Below are positions 42,191 through 50,939 of a stretch of DNA of 64,000 nt, one piece after another; positions within the stretch are counted from its first letter, which is position 1, and each line of letters opens with the position of its first letter. Origin of the DNA: Chimaeribacter coloradensis (GTDB lineage Bacteria > Pseudomonadota > Gammaproteobacteria > Enterobacterales > Enterobacteriaceae); the NCBI RefSeq assembly GCF_002858715.1, contig NZ_PJZH01000010.1, positions 62,001 through 126,000 of the forward strand, in the 5' to 3' direction. The position numbers were made by a program, and so were the translations under genes. The notes under the pieces are model-generated. The model saw only the letters and a program-made list of their open reading frames with translations. It made no database searches and was not told where the DNA came from.

Positions 42191-42811
42191 GTGGAAGTCT
42201 ATACCACTGAAAACGAACAGGTTAATGCAGTGCGCCACTTCTTCGCGGAGAACGGCAAGGCATTGGCTGTTGGCGTGGTGCTGGGCATTGGTGCCCTGGT
42301 GGGGTGGCGTTACTGGCAGGGGCATCAGACAGAAGCCCTGACCGAGGCGTCCATCTCTTACCAGAAAGCGACTGACGCGCTGATGGCGAAAAAGCCGGAA
42401 GGTGTGGCAGCAACCGAGCAGTTCATTCAGGCCAATGACAACAACTACGGCGCGTTTGCCGCGTTGCAGCTGGCACAGCATTTTGTTGATCTGAAAGAGT
42501 ATGACAAGGCCTCGCAACAGTTGGCGAAGGCCGCCGGCCTGACCAAAGATGAAAACCTGCTGCCGCTGATTTCGCTGCGGCAGGCCCGTCTCCAGCTTCA
42601 GCAAAACAACCTGGATGAGGCGCTGAAGACGCTGGACGGTGTCAAAGGCGAAAGCTGGGCAGCCATGTCACTCGATATCCGTGGCGATGTGCTGGCGCGC
42701 AAGGGAGACCTGAAAGGCGCCCGCGACGCATACAGTAAAGGCATCGATGCTAAAGCTTCTCAGGCACAGCAGGCGCTGCTGCGCATGAAGTTAAATAATT
42801 TGGCCAGCTAA
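42191..42811 (+). CDS. yfgM: YfgM, periplasmic TPR ancillary factor of the SecYEG translocon
   Basis: Single-span inner-membrane protein with a periplasmic TPR-like domain, which in E. coli works with PpiD at the Sec translocon and influences RcsB stability. The GTG at 42191 gives 206 residues, the same as E. coli. FFAENGKALAVGVVLGIGAL holds the membrane helix and WRYWQGHQ follows. Repeats and a conserved C-terminal MKLNNLAS are seen. Located between hisS and bamB, as in E. coli. Confidence 0.94.
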   Translation: MEVYTTENEQVNAVRHFFAENGKALAVGVVLGIGALVGWRYWQGHQTEALTEASISYQKATDALMAKKPEGVAATEQFIQANDNNYGAFAALQLAQHFVDLKEYDKASQQLAKAAGLTKDENLLPLISLRQARLQLQQNNLDEALKTLDGVKGESWAAMSLDIRGDVLARKGDLKGARDAYSKGIDAKASQAQQALLRMKLNNLAS

Positions 42812-42821
42812 GGGGATGCCA

Positions 42822-44003
42822 ATGCATTTGCGTAAAACGCTCTTGGTAGGGTGGGTCTCTGTCGCCCTGCTGAGTGGTTGTTCATTGTTCAACGGTGAAG
42901 AGGATGTGGTCACCATGTCCCCGCTGCCGAAAGTTGAAAACCAGTTCACACCGACGGAAGTCTGGAACAGCTCTGTGGGCAGTGGCGTAGGGGAGTTCTA
43001 CTCCAACCTGCGCCCGGCCTGGCAGGGAACCACGGTCTTCGCCGCCGATCGCAAAGGCGTGGTGAAGGCGATGGATGCTGACAGCGGCAAAGAGATCTGG
43101 AAAGCAGATCTCTCTGAGAAAACCGGCTTCTTCTCCAGCAACCGTTCTGCGCTGCTCTCCGGGGGCGTGACCGCGTCCGGCAACCACGTTTACGTGGGCA
43201 GCGAGCGCGCCGTGGTGTATGCCCTCAACAGTGATGACGGCAGTGTCGCCTGGCAGACCAGCGTCGCCGGCGAAGCGGTGTCACGCCCGGTGGTGAGTGA
43301 CGGCCTGGTGCTGGTGCATACCAGCAACGGCATGTTGCAGGGCCTGAGCGAGACCGACGGCAAAGTCCAGTGGACGGTGAACCTGGATATGCCGTCACTC
43401 TCCCTGCGCGGTGAGTCCGCCCCGACGGCCGCCTTTGGCGCTGCGATTGTCGGCGGTGACAACGGCCGCGTCAGCGCGGTGCTGATGAAAGAGGGGCAGA
43501 TGATCTGGCAACAGCGCATCTCCCAGCCAAGCGGTGCCACCGAGATTGACCGCCTGAACGACGTGGACACCACGCCGGTCGTGGTGGAAGGCGTGGTGTA
43601 TGCGCTGGGTTACAATGGTAACCTGACGGCGCTGGACCTGCGTTCCGGCCAGATCATCTGGAAACGTGAAGTCGGCTCCGTGAGCGATTTCATCGTGGAT
43701 GCGGGCCGCATCTTTGTGGTTGACCAGAATGACCGCGTTATCGCCCTCAATACCCAGGGCGGCGTCAGCCTGTGGCGTCAGAGCGATCTGCTGCACCGCA
43801 ACCTGACCGCGCCGGTGTTGTATAATGGTTATCTGGTGGTGGGTGACAGTGAAGGTTACCTGCACTGGCTCAATACCGATGATGGCCGTTTCGTGGCTCA
43901 GCAGAAAGTGGACAGCTCCGGCTTCCTGAGCGCGCCGATTGTGGCGAGCGATAAATTGCTGATCCAGGCGAAAAGCGGTGACGTTTACGCGTTCACCCGC
44001 TAA
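42822..44003 (+). CDS. bamB: outer membrane protein assembly factor BamB
   Basis: Lipoprotein of the BAM complex. Signal peptide with lipobox LLSGC (Cys at about residue 20) then SLFNGEEDVV. The body is an eight-bladed PQQ-type beta propeller with repeated A-x-D-x-x-G-x-x-x-W motifs (ADRKGVVKAMDADSGKEIW, ALDLRSGQIIWK). The ATG at 42822 is well spaced from TAAGGGG and gives 393 residues (E. coli 392); an ATG six bases earlier is possible. Terminator-like dyads follow. Confidence 0.97.
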   Translation: MHLRKTLLVGWVSVALLSGCSLFNGEEDVVTMSPLPKVENQFTPTEVWNSSVGSGVGEFYSNLRPAWQGTTVFAADRKGVVKAMDADSGKEIWKADLSEKTGFFSSNRSALLSGGVTASGNHVYVGSERAVVYALNSDDGSVAWQTSVAGEAVSRPVVSDGLVLVHTSNGMLQGLSETDGKVQWTVNLDMPSLSLRGESAPTAAFGAAIVGGDNGRVSAVLMKEGQMIWQQRISQPSGATEIDRLNDVDTTPVVVEGVVYALGYNGNLTALDLRSGQIIWKREVGSVSDFIVDAGRIFVVDQNDRVIALNTQGGVSLWRQSDLLHRNLTAPVLYNGYLVVGDSEGYLHWLNTDDGRFVAQQKVDSSGFLSAPIVASDKLLIQAKSGDVYAFTR

Positions 44004-44020
44004 CATCCGGTAACATATCC

Positions 44021-44073
44021 AGAGCCACCCGGGTGGCTCTCTGACGGCCCCTGATATTCAGGGGCCGTTTCGT
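44021..44073 (+). terminator. double hairpin terminator region of bamB
   Basis: AGAGCCACC with GGTGGCTCT (about 44021-44040) and GGCCCCTGA with TCAGGGGCC (about 44046-44069) are two adjacent strong stems. The second is followed by GTTTCGTCTTTT, a broken T-run. Confidence 0.7.
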
Positions 44074-44146
44074 CTTTTGAAACGTGATGCCCGCCTTTGC
44101 AGGATGTCACGTAACGTTTTGTTTTTTAAGTAATGAGGCTGCAACA

Positions 44147-45634
44147 ATGATACCTGTCGTCGCGCTTGTCGGGCGCCCGAATGTGGGTAAATCCACCTTA
44201 TTTAACCGTTTGACCAAAACGCGTGATGCGTTAGTGGCGGATTTCCCCGGGCTGACGCGTGACCGCAAGTATGGTCGTGCTGAAGTGGAGGGCCACGAGT
44301 TCATCATCGTCGATACCGGCGGGATTGACGGCACCGAAGACGGCGTTGAAACCCATATGGCCGGCCAGTCACTGCGCGCCATTGAAGAAGCGGACATCGT
44401 GCTGTTTATGGTCGATGCGCGCGCCGGCCTGATGCCGGCGGATGAGGGCATCGCCAAACATCTGCGCAGCCGTGACAAGGCCACCTTCCTGGTCGCCAAC
44501 AAAGTCGACGGGCTGGACGCAGACTCCGCCGCCGCTGATTTCTACTCCCTCGGCATGGGCGAGGTCCACGCGATTGCGGCGTCCCACGGGCGCGGCATCA
44601 CCCAGCTGATTGAACATGTGCTGCTGCCGTTTGTGGATCATGAAGAACCCGCTGAGCTGACGGAAGAAGAAGAGAACGCCGCCTACTGGGCTGAGCAGCT
44701 GGGCGAAGAGGCCGCTGCGGTGGCCGCGGCAGAAGCCGAAGACGATTTCGACCCGGAATCCCTGCCGATCAAGCTGGCGATTGTCGGCCGCCCGAACGTC
44801 GGCAAATCGACCCTGACCAACCGCATCCTCGGTGAAGAGCGCGTGGTGGTGTACGACATGCCGGGCACCACCCGTGACAGCATCTACATCCCAATGCAGC
44901 GTGATGAGCGCGACTATGTGCTGATCGACACCGCCGGGGTGCGTAAGCGCGGCAAAGTCACTGACACCGTGGAGAAATTCTCGGTCATCAAAACCCTGCA
45001 GGCGATCGAAGACGCCAACGTGGTGATGCTGGTGATCGACGCCCGTGAAGGCATCTCCGACCAGGATCTCTCCCTGTTGGGCTTCATCCTCAACAGCGGC
45101 CGTTCGCTGGTGATTGTGGTCAACAAATGGGACGGCCTGTCGCAGGAGATCAAAGACGAAGTCAAAGATGCGCTGGATCTGCGCCTCGGCTTTATCGACT
45201 TTGCCCGTATCCACTTTATCTCGGCGCTGCACGGCAGCGGCGTCGGCAACCTGTTTGAGTCGGTCAACGAAGCGTACCGCTGCGCGACCCGCCGCGTCAG
45301 CACCTCACTGCTGACCCGTATCATGCAGATGGCCGCCGACGACCACCAGCCGCCGCTGGTGCGCGGCCGCCGCGTGAAGCTGAAATATGCGCACGCCGGC
45401 GGTTACAACCCGCCGATTGTGGTAATCCACGGCAACCAGGTGCAGGACCTGCCGGATTCCTACAAGCGCTACCTGATGAACTACTACCGCCGCTCGCTGG
45501 AAGTGATGGGCACGCCGATCCGCATCCAGTTCAAAGAGGGTGAGAACCCGTTCGCGGGCAAGCGCAACACCCTGACGCCGAACCAGATGCGTAAGCGTAA
45601 GCGCTTGATGAGCCACCTGAAAAAAAGTAAATAA
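44147..45634 (+). CDS. der: GTPase Der (EngA)
   Basis: Essential 50S ribosome-assembly GTPase with two tandem G domains: GRPNVGKST near residue 8 and again near residue 215 ([15 protein letters not shown]), with [19 protein letters not shown] and NKWD motifs. An acidic linker of EEE and A-rich sequence lies between the domains, and a KH-like domain is C-terminal. The ATG at 44147 gives 495 residues (E. coli 490). The start further upstream lacks homology. A strong terminator closes the gene. Confidence 0.97.
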   Translation: MIPVVALVGRPNVGKSTLFNRLTKTRDALVADFPGLTRDRKYGRAEVEGHEFIIVDTGGIDGTEDGVETHMAGQSLRAIEEADIVLFMVDARAGLMPADEGIAKHLRSRDKATFLVANKVDGLDADSAAADFYSLGMGEVHAIAASHGRGITQLIEHVLLPFVDHEEPAELTEEEENAAYWAEQLGEEAAAVAAAEAEDDFDPESLPIKLAIVGRPNVGKSTLTNRILGEERVVVYDMPGTTRDSIYIPMQRDERDYVLIDTAGVRKRGKVTDTVEKFSVIKTLQAIEDANVVMLVIDAREGISDQDLSLLGFILNSGRSLVIVVNKWDGLSQEIKDEVKDALDLRLGFIDFARIHFISALHGSGVGNLFESVNEAYRCATRRVSTSLLTRIMQMAADDHQPPLVRGRRVKLKYAHAGGYNPPIVVIHGNQVQDLPDSYKRYLMNYYRRSLEVMGTPIRIQFKEGENPFAGKRNTLTPNQMRKRKRLMSHLKKSK

Positions 45635-45639
45635 CCCCA

Positions 45640-45673
45640 ACGGGATGCAGAGTCACTGCATCCCGTTTTTTTT
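45640..45673 (+). terminator. rho-independent terminator of der
   Basis: CGGGATGCAG at 45641-45650 pairs with CTGCATCCCG at 45656-45665 and is followed by eight T. Confidence 0.92.
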
Positions 45674-45694
45674 GGCACGAGGGAAGGAAGGGAG

Positions 45695-46654
45695 ATGTTC
45701 TGGCAGACCTGGAGTTTTGCACTGGGCGTGACGGTGCCCAATCTGTTGTTACTGCTGTTGGGGGTGGGGTTAAAGCGCGTCGGCATCATGGACGACCACT
45801 TCTGCGATAAAGCCAGCCGGGTGGTGTTTAACGTCGCCTTGCCCTGTCTGCTGTTTTTCAGCGTCTCCACCCACTCCGGTGGGGAGGAGGGGATGAACCT
45901 GCCGCTGGCGCTTTATGGCGGCATCGCGACGCTGGTGACCTTTGTGCTGCTGGAGCTGGTGGCGATCAAACTGGTCAAAGACCCGCGCGAACGCGGTATC
46001 TTTGTGCAGGGCGGCTTCCGCGCCAACACCGGCATCGCCGGGCTGGCCTATGCCTCCCTGGCGTTCGGCAAAGAGGGCGTGGCCCTGGGGTCGATGTATA
46101 TCGCCATCACGGTGATCCTGTTTAACGTGCTGTCGGTGATTACCCTGAGCCGCAGCCTGCAACGTGACGCCGGGAAAGGGCTGAATGTCGCCGCCATTCT
46201 GCGCGGGATCGTCACCAACCCGCTGATCATCGGGCTGGTGCTGGGGCTGCTGTTCAACGAAACCCACTGGGCGATGCCGGATACCCTCTACAAAACCGGC
46301 GAGTTTATCTCCGGCATGGCGCTGCCGCTGGCGATGCTGTGCGCCGGGGCCAGCCTGGACTGGCGCGCCATGTTCCGCAGCTCCAATGTGGCCGGGTACG
46401 CCACGCTGGCGCGGGTGCTGGTGGTGCCGGGGCTGATGACGCTGGGTGGCGCGCTGCTGGGGTTCCACGGCGCGGCGCTGGGGGTGATTTTCCTCTTCTC
46501 CTGCACCCCGACGGCAGCAGGCAGCTATGTGATGACGCGGGCGATGGGCGGCAACGCCACGCTGGCGGCCAACATCATCGCCCTGACCACCCTCGGCTCT
46601 TTCTTCACCACGGCGCTGGGCTTAGCGCTGCTGCGCGGCCTGCACCTGGTCTGA
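45695..46654 (+). CDS. AEC family transporter
   Basis: 319-residue membrane protein of the auxin efflux carrier/malonate transporter family, about ten hydrophobic helices in two five-helix halves. The halves are separated by a short loop (ERGIFVQGGFRANTGIAGLAYA, then IVTNPLIIGLVLGLLF). The AEC pattern with NxG near helix 4-5 and CTPTAAGSYVMTRAMGGN near the end fits. Substrate not predictable. It is not part of the E. coli der-yfgJ interval. Its 3' end overlaps the end of the minus-strand hydrolase gene by 33 bases. Confidence 0.85.
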   Translation: MFWQTWSFALGVTVPNLLLLLLGVGLKRVGIMDDHFCDKASRVVFNVALPCLLFFSVSTHSGGEEGMNLPLALYGGIATLVTFVLLELVAIKLVKDPRERGIFVQGGFRANTGIAGLAYASLAFGKEGVALGSMYIAITVILFNVLSVITLSRSLQRDAGKGLNVAAILRGIVTNPLIIGLVLGLLFNETHWAMPDTLYKTGEFISGMALPLAMLCAGASLDWRAMFRSSNVAGYATLARVLVVPGLMTLGGALLGFHGAALGVIFLFSCTPTAAGSYVMTRAMGGNATLAANIIALTTLGSFFTTALGLALLRGLHLV

Positions 46655-47473
46655 CGCCAGGCGCTCCAGCTCTTTGGCGTCATGGCTGCAAAACATCGTG
46701 ACCCCGGCTGCGGGGTCACAGGAGAGCGCCCGCAGCCGCTGCTGGTTGTGGCGGCGGGCCTGGCGATCCGCTTCCATCATCCACTGGTAAAACCGCAGCC
46801 CCGGCGTGCAGTGCCGCTTGGGTTGGCCGACCTCGTCCCGGTAGAAATAGGCATCCCCCGCGTGCAGCAGCCACTCCTGCCCGGTCTGGATGGCTACCCC
46901 GGCGTGGCCGAGGGTATGCCCGGCCAGCGGGATCAGCAACACTTCCGGCGGCAGCCCGGTCAGCCCGCGCACTGCGTCAAACCCATGCCACCCTTCGCCA
47001 CCCGGCTGGTAAAAGTGCCACTGCCGCACCTGCGCCCACTGCACATCGCGGTAGCGCCCGCGGTTCAGCCAGTGGCGGCGGTCACGCGCCGCATCCGCTT
47101 CCCGTTGCAGGACATGCACCTGCGCCTGCGGGAAATCACTCAGCCCGCCCGCGTGGTCAAAGTCGAGGTGCGTCAGCACGATGTGCTGCACATCGGACGG
47201 CGAAAACCCCAGCTGGCGGATCTGGCTCAGCGCCGTGTCCTGCTGGCGGTAGCGGATGTTATTCAGCACGCGGAAGAACGAGGCCAGCCGGTGCTGCGGC
47301 TGCGCCATATCTTCACTGCCGAAGCCGGTATCCACCAGCACCAGCCCGTGCCGGTCGGTCTCCAGCAGCAGGCAGTGGCAGGTGAGGTGGGCAGTCAGTC
47401 CTTTGCTGAAGCCGTCATAGAAGGCGCCGCCGAGCGGGCACATACAGCCGCAATTCAGATGGTGGATATGCAT
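46622..47473 (-). CDS. metallo-beta-lactamase fold hydrolase (lactonase-like)
   Basis: 283 residues. The zinc motif THLDFDHAGG (residues 101-110) gives the HxxDH pattern (His102, Asp104, Asp106, His107 in HLDFDH). A later His in PLAGHTLGH and the bridging Asp in LLHAGDAYFYRDEVG complete a two-metal site, the arrangement seen in AHL lactonases of the AttM/AiiA type. N-terminal NCGCMCPLGG is shared with that group. Substrate is not proven; a quorum-quenching lactonase is one possibility. It overlaps the convergent transporter gene by 33 bases. Confidence 0.85.
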   Translation of the reverse strand: MHIHHLNCGCMCPLGGAFYDGFSKGLTAHLTCHCLLLETDRHGLVLVDTGFGSEDMAQPQHRLASFFRVLNNIRYRQQDTALSQIRQLGFSPSDVQHIVLTHLDFDHAGGLSDFPQAQVHVLQREADAARDRRHWLNRGRYRDVQWAQVRQWHFYQPGGEGWHGFDAVRGLTGLPPEVLLIPLAGHTLGHAGVAIQTGQEWLLHAGDAYFYRDEVGQPKRHCTPGLRFYQWMMEADRQARRHNQQRLRALSCDPAAGVTMFCSHDAKELERLASDQVQAAQQR

Positions 47474-47615
47474 GGTGCTCCTTACCTGAGGGGGAAAAGG
47501 TTAAGTGTAAGCCAGCCACAGGAAGTTGCCCGCCGCTGCCGGGGCGCTACACTGGAAGAGTGGGCGGTTCCTGATGGTCAGGGCGAACCGGCCCCGTAAG
47601 AAAAGGAGAGAGAAA

Positions 47616-47837
47616 ATGGATGCAGTCTGTCCCGTCTGCAAACAGACGATGAGCAAAAGCGGGGATCACTACCATTGCGCACAGGGCCACGGCGATTTTC
47701 AGCAGGAAGTGGTCTGCCCGCAGTGCCACCGGCCGTTGGAGGTGTTAAAGGCCTGTGGCGCGGTTGACTATTTCTGCCTGCACGGCCACGGCCTGATCTC
47801 CAAAATGCGGGTGGAGGTCTGTTACATCCCCTGCTGA
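47616..47837 (+). CDS. yfgJ: zinc-ribbon protein YfgJ
   Basis: 73-residue protein with CxxC knuckles: CPVCKQT, HCAQGHG, CPQCHRPLEVLKACGAVDYFC and the closing HGHGLISKMRVEV. E. coli YfgJ (71 residues) sits directly after der and has the same CPDCHQPLQVLKACGAVDYF type block. ATG at 47616 after an AAGGAGAG Shine-Dalgarno. Function unknown. It marks the ancestral position of this locus; the genes on either side have been inserted around it. Confidence 0.92.
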   Translation: MDAVCPVCKQTMSKSGDHYHCAQGHGDFQQEVVCPQCHRPLEVLKACGAVDYFCLHGHGLISKMRVEVCYIPC

Positions 47838-47843
47838 CCGCGG

Positions 47844-48206
47844 TCAGTGGCCGGGCGGCAGGTCGGGCTTGCCGTCACCGTCCAGGTCGCCATATTTCCA
47901 CAGCCTGACCAACGCTTCCGGCGTGCGGGTTTCCGGGATAAGCAGCACCCACTCCCGATCGTCCGTTGAGGTGAAATGGATCTCCAGCCGGAAATAGCGC
48001 TGATCGCCGCACCCGGCCTGGCCGGGCTGCTGCTGCGCATAGGGCATAATCTGGTTAATCAGGCGGCAGATGCGGTCACGCGTTTCAGCGCTGACCTCCG
48101 TCAGCGCAATGCGGCGCGGCCCGTTCAGCTTGGGAATGAAGGCGAAACCGCCTTCACGCACCAGAATGATCACGGCATCCGGGTCCAGCTCTGAAATCGG
48201 CTGCAT
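47844..48206 (-). CDS. emfourin-type protealysin inhibitor
   Basis: 120 residues, starting MQPISELDPDAVIILVREGGF and ending with GDLDGDGKPDLPPGH. A gene of this size directly after protealysin, overlapping its stop by one base (TAATG), is the arrangement described for emfourin (M4in), a protein inhibitor of M4 metalloproteases in Serratia. The lack of a signal peptide fits a cytoplasmic guard for a leaderless protease. The identity rests on context plus general sequence likeness. Confidence 0.82.
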   Translation of the reverse strand: MQPISELDPDAVIILVREGGFAFIPKLNGPRRIALTEVSAETRDRICRLINQIMPYAQQQPGQAGCGDQRYFRLEIHFTSTDDREWVLLIPETRTPEALVRLWKYGDLDGDGKPDLPPGH

Positions 48207-49252
48207 TACATCACTCCCACCTGCTGCCAGGCCGCCTGCACCGCCTGGGCGGTGGCGCTGTCAAAGCGGCGTTCGGCATGGCGCACGGTAAACTGGGCGA
48301 AGGTCGCGAAATCTGCGTCCTGCGGCAGGGTTTTGTCGCACAGGGTGTCATACCAGACGTACCCGGCGCGCTCCCAGGCGTAGCCGCCGAGCGCGATGGC
48401 CGCCAGGTAAAACGCGCGGTTGGGGATACCGGAGTTGAGGTGGACGCCGCCGTTATCGTCACGCGTCTGGATGTACTCGTTCATGTGCGCCGGTTGCGGG
48501 TCTTTGCCGAGCAGCGGGTCATCGTAAGCGGTGCCGGGTGCCGACATTGACCGCAGCCCTTTGCCGTTGATCCCCCTGGCCAGCAGCCCCTCACCGATAA
48601 TCCAGTCCGCCTGATCCGCCGTCTGCTTACGCTGGAACTGCTTGACCAGCGAGCCAAACACATCAGACAGCGACTCATTCAGCGCCCCGGCCTGCTGGAA
48701 ATAGATAAGCCCGGCTTCGCTCTCCGTGACGCCATGCGCCAGCTCATGGCCGACCACGTCGATGGCGATGGTGAAGCGGTTAAAGATCTCGCCGTCGCCG
48801 TCGCCGAACACCATCTGCGCGCCGTTCCAGAAGGCGTTCTGGTAATTCTTGTCGTAATGCACAGTGCCGCTCAGCACCAGCCCTTTGGCATCCAGGGAGT
48901 TGCGCTGGAACGCCTGCCAGAAAAAGTCATAGGTGACGCCGAGGTAGTCATAGGCCTCGGTAACGGCCACGTCGTCGGTGGCGGACTGGCCCTCGCTGCG
49001 CGCGAGCTGGCCCGGCAGCGCGGTCTCATTCTGCGCATCAAAAATTTTACGCTGCACCTGGCCGGGCGCGGCGAGATCCGGTGCCTCGGTTCTGGCGAAC
49101 GGCTCGGCCATCAGCGTGCGGACGTGGGTCAGCGTCTGCTGGGCGCGGGTGCGTTGCGGGTCAGAGCCGTGTTCGATAATGCGGCGCAGGATGTAAGGGG
49201 GGATGACGCTGTAGGGAACCTGGGAAGGACGTGGGGTCTTGCCGTCGCTCAT
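48206..49252 (-). CDS. protealysin-like M4 metalloprotease
   Basis: 348 residues of the thermolysin family without a signal peptide. A short propeptide (about 50 residues) carries the PPY-type motif (YSVIPPYILRRI), typical of the protealysin subgroup, in place of the long FTP/PepSY propeptide. Zinc motif HELAH (His169, Glu170, His173) in DVVGHELAHGVTESEAGL, third ligand Glu193 in NESLSDVFG, and a catalytic His in GVHLNSGIPNRAFYLAA. Serratia protealysin cleaves host actin and bacterial OmpX, so it is linked to invasion; that role is by analogy. Confidence 0.92.
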   Translation of the reverse strand: MSDGKTPRPSQVPYSVIPPYILRRIIEHGSDPQRTRAQQTLTHVRTLMAEPFARTEAPDLAAPGQVQRKIFDAQNETALPGQLARSEGQSATDDVAVTEAYDYLGVTYDFFWQAFQRNSLDAKGLVLSGTVHYDKNYQNAFWNGAQMVFGDGDGEIFNRFTIAIDVVGHELAHGVTESEAGLIYFQQAGALNESLSDVFGSLVKQFQRKQTADQADWIIGEGLLARGINGKGLRSMSAPGTAYDDPLLGKDPQPAHMNEYIQTRDDNGGVHLNSGIPNRAFYLAAIALGGYAWERAGYVWYDTLCDKTLPQDADFATFAQFTVRHAERRFDSATAQAVQAAWQQVGVM

Positions 49253-49389
49253 GCCGAATCTCCTTATCAGAAATGCCCGGAAGGCGGGATACTGTCAGGA
49301 CGGCCAAAGGTAACCGCCTGATTAACAGTATAGTCCGGCTGGGCAGACTGGGGGATTTTTACCCAATCCTGACAAAGCGGGGGCGGCCG

Positions 49390-50769
49390 TCAGCCTTTCG
49401 GCGTGCGTGTGCGCGGCTTTTTGGCAGGCGTCACCTGGGTGACCTCGCTCTCGACCCAGCCGTCGGACAGCCGGGTGGTCAGGCGGTCACCGGGTTGCGC
49501 CTGTGCGGTTTTTTTCAGTACGCCGCCGCCGCCGGACGTGGTGGTCACGCTGTAGCCGCGCGCCAGCGTCGCCAGCGGGCTGACCGCCTCAAGCTGGGTG
49601 CAGGCGGTGCCGAAACGCTGCCGCTGCTGTGAGAGCTGCTGCGCCAGCGCCTGGTTGAGACGGTAGCGCAACTGCTGCACCCGCTGCTGGGTACGGTGGA
49701 TGCGGTTTTGCGGCGGGTGCTGCAACAGCCGCTGCTGCAGGCGATCGGCGCGCCGCAGTAGCTGGCGCAAGCGCTGCTGCATCGCCTCGTCGAGGCGGCG
49801 GCGCAGGCGGAACAGCGCCGTCTGTTGGCGCGAGAGACGCAACTGCGGGTGCTGCTGTTGCAGGCGGTGGTGCAGCCGGGTGAACTGCCGCGCGCGCTGG
49901 GCGAGGAAGTAGTCCATCGCCATCTCCAGCCGCTGCTGCTGGGACTGCATCTGGCGCAGCAGCTCAAGCTGGTTGCGGCTGATCAACTCCGCGGCGGCGG
50001 AGGGCGTCGGCGCGCGCAGGTCAGCCACGAAGTCCGCAATGGTAACGTCCGTTTCATGGCCGACGGCGCTCACCACCGGGATGCGGCTGGCGAAAATCGC
50101 GCGCGCCACCCGCTCATCATTGAAGCTCCAGAGATCTTCCAGCGAACCGCCGCCGCGCCCGACAATCAGCACGTCACACTCGTTGCGCCGGTTGGCCGCC
50201 TCAATCGCCCGCACGATCATCATCGGGGCGTCCGCCCCCTGCACCAGCGTCGGGTAGATCACCACCGGCAGCGACGGGTCACGGCGTTTCAGCACCTGCA
50301 ACACATCGTGCAGCGCCGCGCCGCTGGCAGAGGTGATCACGCCGACCTGCCGCGCCGGGGAGGGCAGGGGCTGTTTGAACTGCGCGTCGAATAGCCCTTC
50401 GTCCGCCAGCGCCTGCTTGAGCAGCTCATACTTCTGCTGCAACAGCCCTTCACCGGCCGGCTGCATGCTCTCGGCAATCAGCTGGTAGTCACCACGCGGT
50501 TCATACAGGGTGATCGTGGCGCGCATCAGCACCTGCTGGCCGTTCTGCGGGCGGAAGGTGCTGCGGCGGTTGGCGTTGCGGAACATGGCGCAGCGCACCT
50601 GCGCCCGGTCATCCTTCAGGGTGAAGTACCAGTGGCCGGAGGCGGGTTGCGAGAGGTTGGAGATCTCGCCGGAGAGCCAGATCTGGCCCATTTCACCTTC
50701 CAGCAGCTGTCGCACCGTCTGATTAAGGCGGCTGACAGTGAAAATTCCTGGGGAAGATAAATTTGGCAT
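49390..50769 (-). CDS. xseA: exodeoxyribonuclease VII large subunit
   Basis: Large subunit of ExoVII, which digests single-stranded DNA from both ends. N-terminal OB fold ([39 protein letters not shown]). Catalytic domain with [40 protein letters not shown] and [14 protein letters not shown] long Gln/Arg-rich coiled-coil follows, and a C-terminal [16 protein letters not shown]. The ATG at 50769 gives 459 residues (E. coli 456). Divergent from guaB, as in E. coli. Confidence 0.96.
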   Translation of the reverse strand: MPNLSSPGIFTVSRLNQTVRQLLEGEMGQIWLSGEISNLSQPASGHWYFTLKDDRAQVRCAMFRNANRRSTFRPQNGQQVLMRATITLYEPRGDYQLIAESMQPAGEGLLQQKYELLKQALADEGLFDAQFKQPLPSPARQVGVITSASGAALHDVLQVLKRRDPSLPVVIYPTLVQGADAPMMIVRAIEAANRRNECDVLIVGRGGGSLEDLWSFNDERVARAIFASRIPVVSAVGHETDVTIADFVADLRAPTPSAAAELISRNQLELLRQMQSQQQRLEMAMDYFLAQRARQFTRLHHRLQQQHPQLRLSRQQTALFRLRRRLDEAMQQRLRQLLRRADRLQQRLLQHPPQNRIHRTQQRVQQLRYRLNQALAQQLSQQRQRFGTACTQLEAVSPLATLARGYSVTTTSGGGGVLKKTAQAQPGDRLTTRLSDGWVESEVTQVTPAKKPRTRTPKG

Positions 50770-50862
50770 TGTGATCTTGATCAAATTTTAAAACAGGGAC
50801 TTAATTGGTCGATACTACATGGCTGTAACAGGTAATCAAGGGTTTTAGCAAAATAGTGCTGG

Positions 50863-50888
50863 AGGCAATCGATTACGCTCTGTATAAT
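50863..50888 (+). promoter_or_regulatory. guaBA promoter with PurR box
   Basis: AGGCAATCGATTACGC at 50863-50878 corresponds to the PurR-controlled site in the E. coli guaB promoter (GCAATCGGTTACGC). TATAAT is at 50883-50888, so the box covers the -35/-10 spacer. PurR and DnaA/FIS control of guaBA is known in E. coli; only the PurR-like part is seen here. Confidence 0.78.
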
Positions 50889-50939
50889 GCCGCGGCAATA
50901 TTTTATCTTTTTCGCAGCCACCCTGGTGAGATATTGCCC

